DNA of 45,949 nt, taken from positions 1 to 45,949 of the forward strand of contig CAUGJN010000004.1 in NCBI GenBank assembly GCA_959599635.1. Direction: 5' to 3'. This document shows, one piece after another, positions 1 through 8,984 of this stretch. The stretch is from an uncultured Collinsella sp. GTDB taxonomy: Bacteria; Actinomycetota; Coriobacteriia; Coriobacteriales; Coriobacteriaceae. Numbering within the stretch: position 1 is the stretch's first letter; every line of letters begins with the position of its first letter. The position numbers and the translations under genes were made by a program. A model generated the notes under the pieces. It saw only the letters and a list, made by a program, of their open reading frames with translations. It had not been told where the DNA came from and did not search any database.

Positions 1-1
1 A

Positions 2-547
2 TCACTCACCGGAAACCTCCACGGTCTGGACGGTAGTCTTGGACGGCAAAAAACGAACGCGTGCGGTCGTGCCCGGCGTGCCGAGCATGGTGTCGCAGGC
101 CTCCTCGATACGTTGCTGCATCGCGGCTGCAAGGGAGGCCACATCCCGGTCGTCGAGCGCGATGGCGTCGACCTTAAAACGGACGCGCGATTCGTCGGAG
201 CCCTGCACGCGCGCCTCGACATGCTCGACCATCACGCGGTCGTCGCGCTCTGCCGCGGTGCGAGCACACGAGGAGAGGGCGGCGAGCGTGACCTCGATAT
301 TACGCTCCCCCGCCGGATGCACGCAGGACGGCTCGCGACGAGCAAACATCAGGCGAAAGAAACACACGAGCACGCCGAGCGCCACGACACCGCCGCACGC
401 CGTAACAACGATGCGAGGCAGCGAATCGCGCATCAGCAGCATAAAGCGATAGGTATATGGCCCCCAAAACTGGCAGACCAACGTACCCAGCGCCACAACG
501 GCGGCGACAAGATACACGATCGCCAGGGCTCGTTTGAGCACGCGCAT
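2..547 (-). CDS. amaP: AmaP-like alkaline shock membrane anchor protein
   Basis: 181 residues. Two hydrophobic segments are visible, about residues 7-27 and 46-65, the second followed by basic residues (FARREP). The remaining ~110 residues are a soluble cytoplasmic domain. This two-TM plus soluble layout is that of the alkaline shock response membrane anchor family, which tethers Asp23-type envelope stress proteins to the membrane. A GGGAG ribosome site lies 7 nt before the ATG. The stop codon is in the first bases of the window, so an asp23-type partner would lie to the left and cannot be checked. Assignment rests on topology and overall resemblance, not on a catalytic motif. Confidence 0.7.
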   Translation of the reverse strand: MRVLKRALAIVYLVAAVVALGTLVCQFWGPYTYRFMLLMRDSLPRIVVTACGGVVALGVLVCFFRLMFARREPSCVHPAGERNIEVTLAALSSCARTAAERDDRVMVEHVEARVQGSDESRVRFKVDAIALDDRDVASLAAAMQQRIEEACDTMLGTPGTTARVRFLPSKTTVQTVEVSGE

Positions 548-606
548 GCGGCGCTCCCTTCAAATCTCGATCCAAGGAATGCAAAACGATTCGCATCATT
601 ATAAAA

Positions 607-645
607 GAGCCGGGTCCGGTGCCTCATTGCACGCGGATCCGGCTC
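607..645 (-). terminator. Rho-independent terminator after yebC
   Basis: A stem of about 16 bp: GAGCCGGGTCCG pairs with CGGATCCGGCTC (one wobble) and continues through GTGC/GCAC around loop CTCATT. On the minus strand it is followed by CTTTTAT, so it ends the yebC transcript before amaP. Confidence 0.8.
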
Positions 646-714
646 ATCTATTCCACGAGGCTTGCATGCTCGCTTCATTATGCCCAGATATGCACGGCTC
701 AATCCGTGCGGGCG

Positions 715-1521
715 CTACTCCTCCTCGAGGGCAGCGATGACCTCGTCGGTCATGTCCATGGTGCTGTAGACGTCCTGGACGTCGTCGAGCTCCTCAAGAC
801 GGTCGATGAGGCGCTGAACCTTCTTGGCGTCGGCACCGGAGACCTCGGTCGGGGTGGTCGGGACCATGGTGGTCTCGGAGCCCTTGACCTGGACGCCCTG
901 CTCCTCGAGCGCCTTGGAGACAGCCATGACCTCGTTGGCAGTAGTCCAGACGATCCACTCCTCGCCGGCGTCCTCGTAGTCCTCGCCACCGGCCTCGGCG
1001 ATGGCCATCATGAACTCATCCTCGTCACCGGCAGCACCGTTGGCGATCATGGTCTCCTTCTTGGCGTTCTCGTCCAGGATCTCCTTGGCGACGACGATCT
1101 GGCCCTTGCGCTCAAACTGGAAGGCGACGGAGCCGGAGGTGCCCAGGTTGCCACCAGCGTGGGAAAAGGCGGAACGGACATCAGCGGCGGTGCGGTTGCG
1201 GTTGTCGGTCAGGCAGTCGACGTAGACGGCGACACCGGCGGGACCGTAGCCCTCGTACACGATGTTCTCGTAGACGGCGGCGTCGGCACCCGAACCAAAG
1301 GCCTTATCGATAGCGGACTTGATCTTGTCCTTAGGCATGGACTGAGCCTTGGCCTTGGCAACGGCAGCGGCGAGGCTGGCGTTGTTCTCGGGCAGCGGGT
1401 CACCGCCGAGACGGGCAGCAACGGTGATGTTGCGGCTGAGCTTGGAGAAGAGGGCGGAACGCTTGGCGTCCTGCGCGCCCTTACGATGCTTGGTTGTGGC
1501 CCACTTAGAGTGTCCGGACAT
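715..1521 (-). CDS. yebC: YebC/PmpR family protein (TACO1-like)
   Basis: 268 residues, slightly longer than the usual ~240-250. The N-terminus MSGHSKWATTKHRKGAQD and the following RSALFSKLSRNI are signatures of the family. The middle region with YEGYGPAGVAVYVDCLTDN and the RTAADVRSAF helix is also typical. Members have long been described as transcriptional regulators; more recent work on YebC/TACO1 assigns a translation role in relieving ribosome stalling at proline-rich stretches. AGGAG lies 6 nt before the ATG. The gene looks monocistronic: a strong terminator follows, and the upstream gap to the next gene is ~180 nt. Confidence 0.95.
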   Translation of the reverse strand: MSGHSKWATTKHRKGAQDAKRSALFSKLSRNITVAARLGGDPLPENNASLAAAVAKAKAQSMPKDKIKSAIDKAFGSGADAAVYENIVYEGYGPAGVAVYVDCLTDNRNRTAADVRSAFSHAGGNLGTSGSVAFQFERKGQIVVAKEILDENAKKETMIANGAAGDEDEFMMAIAEAGGEDYEDAGEEWIVWTTANEVMAVSKALEEQGVQVKGSETTMVPTTPTEVSGADAKKVQRLIDRLEELDDVQDVYSTMDMTDEVIAALEEE

Positions 1522-1665
1522 ACGTGTCTCCTATCGGTTTCGACCTAAAGCCCAGCGCAGATGCTCGGGCAATATAAACAAACGTCGTTATGATATACCT
1601 ACTGGCCTGCGAGATAAACCCCAAAATGAAGGCGTCGTGATGATACAGCCCCTTGGTGCAAGGGG

Positions 1666-1698
1666 TTGGTGCAAAGTAACCTGCCCCCTTTGCACCAA
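1666..1698. repeat. REP-like palindrome A
   Basis: Arms TTGGTGCAAAG and CTTTGCACCAA (11 bp, perfect) around core TAACCTGCCCC. It ends 1 nt before the stop codon of the DUF6020-like gene. It belongs to a dispersed family of eight in this window with the same kind of core (GGGACAG or its complement, here degenerate) and different arms. Confidence 0.75.
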
Positions 1699-1699
1699 G

Positions 1700-3883
1700 T
1701 TAGGACCAGAGGAGGTCGCTGCGGGTGATGGTGGCGCCGATGGCAAAGGGCATGCAGGCGATGACCGGATACAGGTAGCGCATGTAGGTCGATCCGTTGC
1801 ACGGGCCGATCAGGCACACGGCGAGCACGCCCAAAAGCGGCACCCAAATGGCCAGCCCGCGCCACGAATGACGACGTAGCAGATAGACCACCACGGCGAT
1901 CATGATCCACACGTAGGTGGCCGAGCTCATGGTGAGCGAGATAAACGGGATGCGTTGTACTGCCACGCGATACAGGTTGATCAGGTGGTCACACCAGCGC
2001 ACGACCTTGCTATCGACCGGATGGAAGTCGAAGTACTTGAGGTTATCGGGCTTCGCCATAATCTCGGCACTGCGCGCCGTGCTGTAGACCCATGCATCGC
2101 GAGCGCTCGGATAGAAGTACCCATAGTAGTTATTGATGAGCGCCGAGATATAGCACTCGGGATCCTTTTTGAACATCTGGGCCCACACCTCAAAATAGGC
2201 CTTGATGTCCTCCTGCGAGGCGTACTCATTGAAGCAGTTTTTGACGGCATCCGACTTATCCGGGTTGTAACGGCGGCCCAGATTCTCATACTTGAGCACC
2301 CGGTCGATCACGGCGCGCTCCTCGTCGGTCACCAAGCCGTCGCAAGGAGCCTCCACGATGGTGCCGTCCTCCTTAACCGTGGGGTTGACACCCGAGTTGA
2401 GGCCGTCGTGCTTTTGGACGAAACGAGCCGTCTGCTGGAACGGAATCGAGAGGATTTCGCGCTTGGAACCAGGCGTGATGTCGTGCGCCGGCATAAAGAC
2501 CTTGGTGAAGTACATATTAGAGGCAAGACAGAGTGCAAGCACCGCGAGGACGCCAACCCAGCGGAAGCGCGAGATGGCGCCCGAAGGCGCAGCACCAGCC
2601 CGCTTGGCTGCACGACGAGCCGCATGTGCGTCCCATGCGCAAAACGCCGCCGCGATTACGCATGCCGCCAGGGGAAACACCAGGCCGCCGTTGCGCAGAA
2701 ACGTGGAACCCATGGCACCCAGAGCGAGCAGCAGCCAGTCGTGGCGCGCAAAGAGCGCGGGGGCTTTCTCGCCCGCTCGCTCGACATTGGCATCACGACG
2801 GGGCAAGCCACATGCCACGAGCTTGACGGTCTGTACCAGCAGCACCAAAAACGCGTCGGCAAAGAGCACGTCTTTGGTGAGCAGGGCCGCGTAGTTAGAG
2901 AACATCGGCATAAACGCAAAGAACAGCAGGATCGTACCGCGAACCGGCAGGCTCACGCCCAGTTTGCGCAGCGACGAAATGGAATAGGCCATGCAGGCAG
3001 CCGTGATGACAAATTGAGCGCAGGTATAGATGATGAGGCCCGCGTTAGCGCTGTTGAACAGCGAAAGCCCCAGTTGAACGCACGAGCCGATAATGGCCGT
3101 GTGCACTACGGGATGGTGCCCGTTGAGCAGCACGTTGGGGTTGAGCAGGCGCAGGTAGTCGCTCGTGCCATTGGGATAGTTGAACCACTGACGAATCTGC
3201 GCGCCGGTGTCCCCCATAAAAAGGCCGGGCAGCGAAGCGATGAGCGTGGGCGCCCAGGCGATCATAAGAACCAGGAAGGGCCCGGCAAAGGGATGGACCG
3301 AGAGCACGGCGTGAGCCACACGCCATATGCGGCCAAAGTGCGCCTCGGAAAACGGGATGCGCCGAGAGCTCAGCCAATCTAGACACTCAAAAGCCAGATA
3401 GAAGGCCACGATCGCTAGGAGCATCCAGCCCGCGCCGCCAATCCAGGCGCAGATGATGCGGGCTTTGTCGCCAAGGACAATCTCGGCCGAGTCGGTGAGA
3501 TCGTAGCTGCGGCCGAACACCATGCAGATGGCGAAGAACAGCGACGGCAGAATGATTGATGGGCGCCAGGTGTCGCCACGGCCAAAGAACACGTAGCGAA
3601 ACGGCAGCGTGAGCAGGCAGGCAAGCGCAAGCAGCATGACCGCGTCGGTATGGCCGGCAAACGAGAGGAGCACCTCGTAGCACACGTACAGCATGCCCGA
3701 GGCTTTGGGGTCAATCGCCAAGACTGCGTTGCTCGACACCGGGGCGGGATCGATGGAAAACGCTGTGGTCGCCAACAACGCGAGCAGAAATGCGATGAGC
3801 GTCTGCTTGGCGGGGTAGCGCTTAAACCAGACGATGCGGGCAGCGTCGCGCGCAGCCGTTGTGGAGAGATCGGAATCCTTCAC
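1700..3883 (-). CDS. DUF6020-like polytopic membrane protein (possible GT-C type transferase)
   Basis: 727 residues with about a dozen hydrophobic segments. A large extracytoplasmic loop lies around residues 475-620, between the later membrane helices. The first long loop after the early helices carries GLFMGDTGAQIRQWFNYP, and NGHHPVVHT follows about 40 residues later. An acidic residue in the first external loop plus a downstream His-rich loop is the general layout of GT-C lipid-linked glycosyltransferases, and DUF6020 proteins share it. Substrate unknown. The start is GTG (MKDSDLS) with GAAAGG 10 nt upstream. REP-like palindromes sit just past both ends of the gene. The function is inference from topology. 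Confidence 0.7.
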   Translation of the reverse strand: MKDSDLSTTAARDAARIVWFKRYPAKQTLIAFLLALLATTAFSIDPAPVSSNAVLAIDPKASGMLYVCYEVLLSFAGHTDAVMLLALACLLTLPFRYVFFGRGDTWRPSIILPSLFFAICMVFGRSYDLTDSAEIVLGDKARIICAWIGGAGWMLLAIVAFYLAFECLDWLSSRRIPFSEAHFGRIWRVAHAVLSVHPFAGPFLVLMIAWAPTLIASLPGLFMGDTGAQIRQWFNYPNGTSDYLRLLNPNVLLNGHHPVVHTAIIGSCVQLGLSLFNSANAGLIIYTCAQFVITAACMAYSISSLRKLGVSLPVRGTILLFFAFMPMFSNYAALLTKDVLFADAFLVLLVQTVKLVACGLPRRDANVERAGEKAPALFARHDWLLLALGAMGSTFLRNGGLVFPLAACVIAAAFCAWDAHAARRAAKRAGAAPSGAISRFRWVGVLAVLALCLASNMYFTKVFMPAHDITPGSKREILSIPFQQTARFVQKHDGLNSGVNPTVKEDGTIVEAPCDGLVTDEERAVIDRVLKYENLGRRYNPDKSDAVKNCFNEYASQEDIKAYFEVWAQMFKKDPECYISALINNYYGYFYPSARDAWVYSTARSAEIMAKPDNLKYFDFHPVDSKVVRWCDHLINLYRVAVQRIPFISLTMSSATYVWIMIAVVVYLLRRHSWRGLAIWVPLLGVLAVCLIGPCNGSTYMRYLYPVIACMPFAIGATITRSDLLWS

Positions 3884-3902
3884 AGTCCGAAAGCCTTTCT
3901 AG

Positions 3903-3941
3903 AAACCTGCCAAAAAGGGACAGGTTTATTTTGGCAGGTTT
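3903..3941. repeat. REP-like palindrome B
   Basis: 13-bp perfect arms AAACCTGCCAAAA / TTTTGGCAGGTTT around core AGGGACAGGTTTA. The core is the exact reverse complement of the core of the element at 42435-42465, while the arms differ by a compensated base pair (CTGCC/GGCAG here, CTACC/GGTAG there). Confidence 0.85.
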
Positions 3942-3984
3942 TATCTGGGGAAACGTTACGGTTCTGTCATCGTTGCCTAGCAAA

Positions 3985-4019
3985 ACCACCACAAAGGTGC
4001 CTGTCCCCTTTGTGGTGGT
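3985..4019. repeat. REP-like palindrome C
   Basis: 13-bp perfect arms ACCACCACAAAGG / CCTTTGTGGTGGT around core TGCCTGTCC. It lies just past the 3' end of lgt (stop at 4029) and may also end its transcript, although no U-run follows on the minus strand. Confidence 0.8.
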
Positions 4020-4028
4020 ATGTGGCGG

Positions 4029-4850
4029 TTAGGCGTCGAGATAGATGCGCTGGGGACGGTTGCGGTGACGGGCAAAGATGATAAGCGCCAGACCCGCGAT
4101 CACGAGCGGAAGGCTCAACAGCTGACCCATCGTGATGACGCCGCCCAGCAGATAACCCAGCTGGGCATCGGGCACGCGCACGAACTCAACGAGAAAGCGG
4201 ACGATGCCGTATCCCATCACGAACACGCCCATAAACGTACCCTGAGGCAGCAGCGGCTTTTTGCGGCTGAGCACCTGCAGAATGCAAAAGAGCACGATGC
4301 CCTCAAGAAATGCCTCGTAGAGCTGGGAGGGGTGACGCGGCATATCGCCCGCAGTCCCGCCAAAGACCACACCCCAGGGCAGATCGGTCGGCTTGCCCCA
4401 CAGCTCACCGTTGACAAAGTTGGCACAACGGCCCAGGCACAAGGCCAGCGGCGCGCCGATGACGGCAAGGTCTGCCAAAGTCCATGCGTCGAGCTTATAC
4501 ATGCGGCACACGATGATGCCGCCGATAATACCGCCCACCAAACCGCCATGGAAGCTCATGCCGCCCTCGTTGGTGGCAAAGATCTCGAGCGGGTGCGCCC
4601 AGTAGTAGCCATCACCGTAAAAGACGACGTAGAACAGGCGCGCACCGATAATGAGGCCAAAGACCACGCCGACCACGACACTCGTCAGGTCGTCAATCGT
4701 GATGTTAAAGCCCCAGCGACGCTGCGTGCGGTACATGACGACCGCCGTGAGCAGGGCGCCGACCACATAGGCCAGACCATACCAGTAAATCGTGATGGGC
4801 CCCGCCGAAATCGCGACGGGATCAAGCATATGGTAGAAGTCGTTGAGCAT
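4029..4850 (-). CDS. lgt: Prolipoprotein diacylglyceryl transferase
   Basis: 273 residues, the usual length, with about seven membrane segments. Lgt moves a diacylglyceryl group from phosphatidylglycerol to the lipobox cysteine of prolipoproteins at the cytoplasmic membrane. Diagnostic segments are MSFHGGLVGGIIGG (the family's essential HGGL motif), GRCANFVNGELWGKPTDLPW (the Lgt signature with R, N and GELWG) and the later YGIVRFLVEFVR. AGAGGG precedes the ATG by 5 nt. Its product would process the lipobox of the substrate-binding protein encoded at 42583. The gene stands alone between two intergenic regions. Confidence 0.96.
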   Translation of the reverse strand: MLNDFYHMLDPVAISAGPITIYWYGLAYVVGALLTAVVMYRTQRRWGFNITIDDLTSVVVGVVFGLIIGARLFYVVFYGDGYYWAHPLEIFATNEGGMSFHGGLVGGIIGGIIVCRMYKLDAWTLADLAVIGAPLALCLGRCANFVNGELWGKPTDLPWGVVFGGTAGDMPRHPSQLYEAFLEGIVLFCILQVLSRKKPLLPQGTFMGVFVMGYGIVRFLVEFVRVPDAQLGYLLGGVITMGQLLSLPLVIAGLALIIFARHRNRPQRIYLDA

Positions 4851-4874
4851 GTCGACCCTCTTACTCCCTACATA

Positions 4875-4917
4875 CCAAATGCGGCCGCGGGCCTTGCGCT
4901 CGCAGCCGCATATTTGG
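4875..4917 (-). terminator. Possible terminator after the NifU-like gene
   Basis: CCAAATGCGGC pairs with GCCGCATATTTGG (a small bulge), closing a GC-rich interior. On the minus strand only TTTGG follows, so it is a weak terminator candidate between the Fe-S scaffold gene and lgt. Confidence 0.4.
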
Positions 4918-4960
4918 GCGTAACGTCTATGCGGAGTATGCCGTCCGCAGCTTTCGCAGC

Positions 4961-5239
4961 TTAGAACGGCGCGTACTCGTCGTACAGGTCCTCGGCCTCG
5001 CCGGAGGCATTGACCTGCTCAACGCGGGTAACGCCGGGCACATGCTCCTTCAGGATGCGCTCAATACCCATGGACAGGGTCAGCGAGCTCATGGGGCAGC
5101 CGGCGCAAGCGCCCTGCAGCTCCAGTTTGACGACGCCCTCGTCGTCAACGCCCACATACTCCATATCGCCGCCGTCGGCCTGCAGGTTGGGGCGAATCTC
5201 TTCAAGAACCTTCTTAAGCAGCTCTTCGTTAACAGCCAC
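4961..5239 (-). CDS. NifU C-terminal-type Fe-S cluster scaffold/carrier
   Basis: 92 residues, a stand-alone NifU C-terminal domain (Nfu type). The cluster-binding pair is in CAGCPMS (CxxC), followed by the typical LTLSMGIERILKEHVPGV helix. The N-terminal LKKVLEEIRPNLQADGGDME also fits the family. Such proteins carry or assemble an Fe-S cluster for apo-proteins in the cytoplasm. The start is GTG with AAAGGAG 5 nt upstream. No suf or isc genes are nearby. Confidence 0.92.
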   Translation of the reverse strand: MAVNEELLKKVLEEIRPNLQADGGDMEYVGVDDEGVVKLELQGACAGCPMSSLTLSMGIERILKEHVPGVTRVEQVNASGEAEDLYDEYAPF

Positions 5240-5411
5240 AGGGGCTCCTTTCTCACAATTACGCGGGCGCGCCCGCGGACAGAAGCTATGTTACTACAGC
5301 CGTGTACCCGCTCACGAGCCGTCCATGCGCGCAGACGCGACTTTCACGAGTAGTCAATTTGGGACGGGGCTCTTTTGGCTGCCTTTTGTTGCCAGCTGGC
5401 GTTGCCACGCG

Positions 5412-5936
5412 CTACTGCTGAGCCTGCCCCTCGGTGCCGATGTGAACATCGACGATAACCTGGCGGTAGCTGATGCCGCAGGAGTCGAGGATGCGGCGGC
5501 TGATGCGTCCGTCATCGGTGTCGGCGTACTTGTTGTCCAGGTAGACAACCTCGCCCACGCCCACCTGCGCCAAAATCTTGGCGCAGTCGTGGCACGGGAA
5601 CAGCGTGACGTAGACCGTGGAACCCTCAAGATCTTTGAGCGAGCCACGGTAGTTGAGCACGGCGTTTGCCTCGGCATGCACCACGTAGTTGTGCTTGTCC
5701 TGCAACGGGTCGTCGCTCGTGCCCCACGGGAAAAAGTCGTCGTTGAGCGCCGAGGGCGTACCGTTGTAGCCCACCGAAAGGATGCGGTGGTTGGTGCTGG
5801 CGATGCACGCGCCCACCTGCGTGTTGGGGTCCTTACTGCGGCGCTGCGCGGCGATGGCCACGCTCATAAAGAACTCGTCCCAGCTAATGACGTCCAGGCG
5901 CTTGCCTGACGAAGTTTGATGAAGATCGTCCGACAT
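5412..5936 (-). CDS. dCMP deaminase (ComEB-like cytidine/deoxycytidylate deaminase)
   Basis: 174 residues from the ATG at 5936, chosen because GGAGG lies 7 nt upstream; an in-frame codon 12 positions earlier has no ribosome site. The zinc-dependent deaminase motifs are HAEANAVLNY (zinc His plus catalytic Glu) and PCHDCAK (two zinc Cys). DPNTQVGACI and GYNGTPSALND are typical of deoxycytidylate deaminases, which convert dCMP to dUMP as the feed for thymidylate synthase. The gene is convergent with nothing close by and is probably monocistronic. Confidence 0.93.
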   Translation of the reverse strand: MSDDLHQTSSGKRLDVISWDEFFMSVAIAAQRRSKDPNTQVGACIASTNHRILSVGYNGTPSALNDDFFPWGTSDDPLQDKHNYVVHAEANAVLNYRGSLKDLEGSTVYVTLFPCHDCAKILAQVGVGEVVYLDNKYADTDDGRISRRILDSCGISYRQVIVDVHIGTEGQAQQ

Positions 5937-6020
5937 GGCAGACACCTCCGTAATCGCAATAATTTGACCCATTGTAGCAGGTGAAAGGTGGAGACGTTTG
6001 TCCCACCGGCGCCCTCACTT

Positions 6021-6872
6021 TTACACGCGGCGGGGCTTTTGGTTGATGCGGTAGAGCTCGGCGAGACCCCGCAACGTCAGCGCGTCATCTACCGTCAGGC
6101 TGTGGCCGACCAACGCCGCGAGCGCCTCGGCATCGTCGCCGGTAATGACGATGGGCACGCCATCCTCCCCCGCCGCCTTGGTCGAGCGCATCTCGGCAAG
6201 CACCATGTCGAGCATGCCGTCGATGCGGGCTACCTCGCCCAAGACCACTCCCGAGCGCATGGCCTCGCGCGTGTTACGGCCGATGACGTGCGTCGGTGCC
6301 GAGGGCTCGACCTGCGGCAGACGCGCCGCAGCGGCCGAAAGCGAGCGGGCGCCGAGCGCCAGACCCGGCGCGATGACGCCGCCCACAAAGGTACCGTGCG
6401 CGTCGATGACCTCGATATTGGTCGTCGTGCCCAGGTCGATCACGATGCACGGAGAGCCGTAGACGGCACGGGCCGCCACGGCGTCGGCGATGCGGTCGGG
6501 GCCGATCTCGGCCGGGTCGTCGTAGTGCACGGGCATGCCGGTCTTGAGGCCCGGCCCCACGGTGAGCACGCGTCCCGTGCAGGTACGGGAAAGCGCCGCC
6601 TTCCATGGGCGTTCGAGCGCCGGGACTACACAGCTCAGCACGGCCGCGGCGGGTGCAAGCACCCCGGACACACCTGCATCGGCGGCGAGCGCGCCCATGA
6701 CCTGTACAAGTCGCATGCGTGCCTCGTCGGCCGTAATGCTCGACGGCGTGGTGATCTCGCACGTCGCAAGCGGACATTCCTGCGCCGCGGCCGAATCCCC
6801 TGCAAACAGGCCAAAGCGAATGAACGTGTTGCCCACGTCGACCGTCAATATATATGCGCACCCATTAAGCAT
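6021..6872 (-). CDS. coaX: Type III pantothenate kinase
   Basis: 283 residues from the ATG at 6872, which has AAAGGAG 7 nt upstream. The enzyme catalyses the first step of coenzyme A synthesis (ATP-dependent phosphorylation of pantothenate). DVGNTFIRFG near the start is the ASKHA-fold phosphate-binding motif, GPDRIADAVAA is the pantothenate-site signature, and DLGTTTNIEV followed by GGVIAPG are the adenosine motifs. Length matches the CoaX family. It is divergent from the OPT transporter gene. Confidence 0.95.
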   Translation of the reverse strand: MLNGCAYILTVDVGNTFIRFGLFAGDSAAAQECPLATCEITTPSSITADEARMRLVQVMGALAADAGVSGVLAPAAAVLSCVVPALERPWKAALSRTCTGRVLTVGPGLKTGMPVHYDDPAEIGPDRIADAVAARAVYGSPCIVIDLGTTTNIEVIDAHGTFVGGVIAPGLALGARSLSAAAARLPQVEPSAPTHVIGRNTREAMRSGVVLGEVARIDGMLDMVLAEMRSTKAAGEDGVPIVITGDDAEALAALVGHSLTVDDALTLRGLAELYRINQKPRRV

Positions 6873-7064
6873 CGTCGGCGCTCCTTTCGTCTGTCCAGCA
6901 GTATATCGCCTACCTAAACCAGTCATCCCAAAATGACTAGCTTGCGGCTATACTGGTGCGCGGTCGCGCGCGAGCTCATGCGGCGGCCCTCGGTAACCCG
7001 ACTTCCCGCGCCGTATCCGTAACGGCGCTCCCGGGGGAAGCGGATATACGCAAAGGAGTTTTAT

Positions 7065-8768
7065 ATGAGCAATCCCTCGAACCGCGCTTCGATGCGCGGG
7101 CAACTCACGCTGCGCGGCGTCGTCATCGGCGTCCTTGGCTGCGTGATCATCACGGCAAGCTCGGCCTACACGGCCCTCAAGATGGGTGCACTCCCCTGGC
7201 CGATTATTTTCGCTGCCGTCATCTCGCTGTTCTTCCTGAAGCTCATAGGCAACGCCAGCCTCAACGAGGCCAACGTCACCCACACCATCATGTCCGCGGG
7301 CGCCATGGTCGCCGGCGGCCTGGCGTTTACCATCCCGGGCGCCTGGATGCTGGGCTATGCCGACCAGATCAGCTGGCTCGACATGTTTATCGTGGCACTC
7401 GCCGGCACCATCTTGGGCCTGCTGGCAACGGCGCTCATCCACCGCCACTTTATCGTGGACGCCGCGCTGGAGTTTCCCACCGGCAATGCCGCAGCTCAGA
7501 CACTGCGCGCCACCGAGGCCGGCGGCAAGACCGGCAAGCAGCTCTTTGGCTCCATGGCCATCGCCGGCATCTTCAGCGTGTTGCGCGATGCCCTGGGCGT
7601 GATCCCCAGCATGCTGTGCACGCTCAATATCCCCGGCGTGACCTTTGCCATCTATAACTCGCCCATGCTGCTCTCCATCGGCTTTTTGGTTGGCTTCGCC
7701 CCGGTTGCCTTCTGGTTTGCCGGCGCGCTGCTAGGTAACTTTGGCATCATCGTGGGCGGCACCGCTGCCGGTCTATTCGACGTTGTGACTGCGCAGGGCA
7801 TCGTCAAATCGCTCGGCATGGGCCTCATGATGGGCTTTGGCGTCGCCGTCGTCCTCAAGGACATCCTGCCGCAGGTCGCCGGCATCGCCCGCGGCCTCGC
7901 CGCCGACAGCTCCACCGACACCGACGAGCAGTCGCTCATCTCGGGCTCGCTTAAGCTCGACGCCGGCATCATCGGCCTGGGTACTGCCGCCATCGCCGTG
8001 ATCGTCGCCATCGCGCTCGACCTTGGCCCCGTCCCGGCCGTCATCGTCACGCTGTTCACCTTTGTCACCACCATCATGAGCGCACAGAGCTGCGGCCAGA
8101 CGGGCATCGACCCCATGGAGATCTTCGGCCTCATCGTCATGCTCATCGTTGCCGCCTTCGCGCAGCTCGCTCAGGTCAAGCTGTTCTTTATCGCCGGCAT
8201 CGTGGCCGTAGCGTGCGGCCTTGCGGGCGACGTCATGAACGACTTTAAGGCCGGCGCCGTGCTGGGCACCAACCCGCGCGCACAGTGGGTCGGCCAAGCC
8301 ATCGGCGGCATCGTGGGCGCCCTGGTCGCTGCTGCCGTCATGGTCGCGCTCGTCACCGCCTATGGTCCGGACGCCTTTGGTCCCGACAAGAGCTTTGTGG
8401 CCGCGCAGGCAAGTGTGGTCGCTACCATGGTCTCGGGCATCCCGAGCGTGCCGTGGTTTGCCGGCGGCTTTATCGCCGGTATCGTCATGTACTGGCTCGG
8501 CATTCCGGCCATGATGATCGGCTTGGGCGTGTACCTGCCGTTCTACATGTCGCTCACGGCCTTCTTGGGCTCCTGTGTCAAGCTCGCCTACGACAAGTGG
8601 GCAGCACACCGCGACGCCGCCGCCGGTCTTTCGGACGAGGAGAAGGCCGCCAAGGATGCCGCCTTCCAGGAGCAGGGCCTGGTCGTTGCCAGCGGTCTGC
8701 TGGGCGGCGAGTCCATCGTCGGCGTTATTCTGGCGTTTGTCTCTGTTGGTCTGAGCCTGCTGGGCTAA
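7065..8768 (+). CDS. OPT family oligopeptide/metal-chelate transporter
   Basis: 567 residues with about 14 hydrophobic segments. The start RGVVIGVLGCVIITASSAYT and the following LKMGALPWPIIFAA fit the oligopeptide transporter family of proton-coupled carriers for small peptides or metal chelates; related bacterial proteins are shorter than the fungal ones, as here. FPTGNAAAQTLRATE and GGFIAGIVMYWLGIPAMMIG are typical conserved parts. AAAGGAG lies 6 nt before the ATG. A strong terminator follows, so it is a single-gene unit. The substrate cannot be read from sequence. Confidence 0.92.
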   Translation: MSNPSNRASMRGQLTLRGVVIGVLGCVIITASSAYTALKMGALPWPIIFAAVISLFFLKLIGNASLNEANVTHTIMSAGAMVAGGLAFTIPGAWMLGYADQISWLDMFIVALAGTILGLLATALIHRHFIVDAALEFPTGNAAAQTLRATEAGGKTGKQLFGSMAIAGIFSVLRDALGVIPSMLCTLNIPGVTFAIYNSPMLLSIGFLVGFAPVAFWFAGALLGNFGIIVGGTAAGLFDVVTAQGIVKSLGMGLMMGFGVAVVLKDILPQVAGIARGLAADSSTDTDEQSLISGSLKLDAGIIGLGTAAIAVIVAIALDLGPVPAVIVTLFTFVTTIMSAQSCGQTGIDPMEIFGLIVMLIVAAFAQLAQVKLFFIAGIVAVACGLAGDVMNDFKAGAVLGTNPRAQWVGQAIGGIVGALVAAAVMVALVTAYGPDAFGPDKSFVAAQASVVATMVSGIPSVPWFAGGFIAGIVMYWLGIPAMMIGLGVYLPFYMSLTAFLGSCVKLAYDKWAAHRDAAAGLSDEEKAAKDAAFQEQGLVVASGLLGGESIVGVILAFVSVGLSLLG

Positions 8769-8792
8769 ACCCAACAACAACGTACCCGTACA

Positions 8793-8827
8793 GAGCGCGG
8801 GGTCGGAAACCATCCGGCCCCGCGCTC
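8793..8827 (+). terminator. Terminator after the OPT transporter
   Basis: GAGCGCGGGGTCGG pairs with CGGCCCCGCGCTC around a short loop, followed by CTTCTGTAT. Long, GC-rich stem 24 nt after the stop codon. Confidence 0.75.
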
Positions 8828-8984
8828 CTTCTGTATCTGCCGAAACACTCGGCAGTACTCACATGAGGCGTGTCTTCCTTTGCCCGCTCGCCCAAGTTCC
8901 ATGTCAAGATGACCGCCCCGCCCGTCACGGTGTAGAGTACATGCTGCGAACGCACCCGCGTTCCTGCGGCAATACGAGGTGGAC

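Noticed and set aside
619..1548. 309-codon plus-strand frame over yebC
   Set aside because: Shadow of the highly conserved yebC gene.
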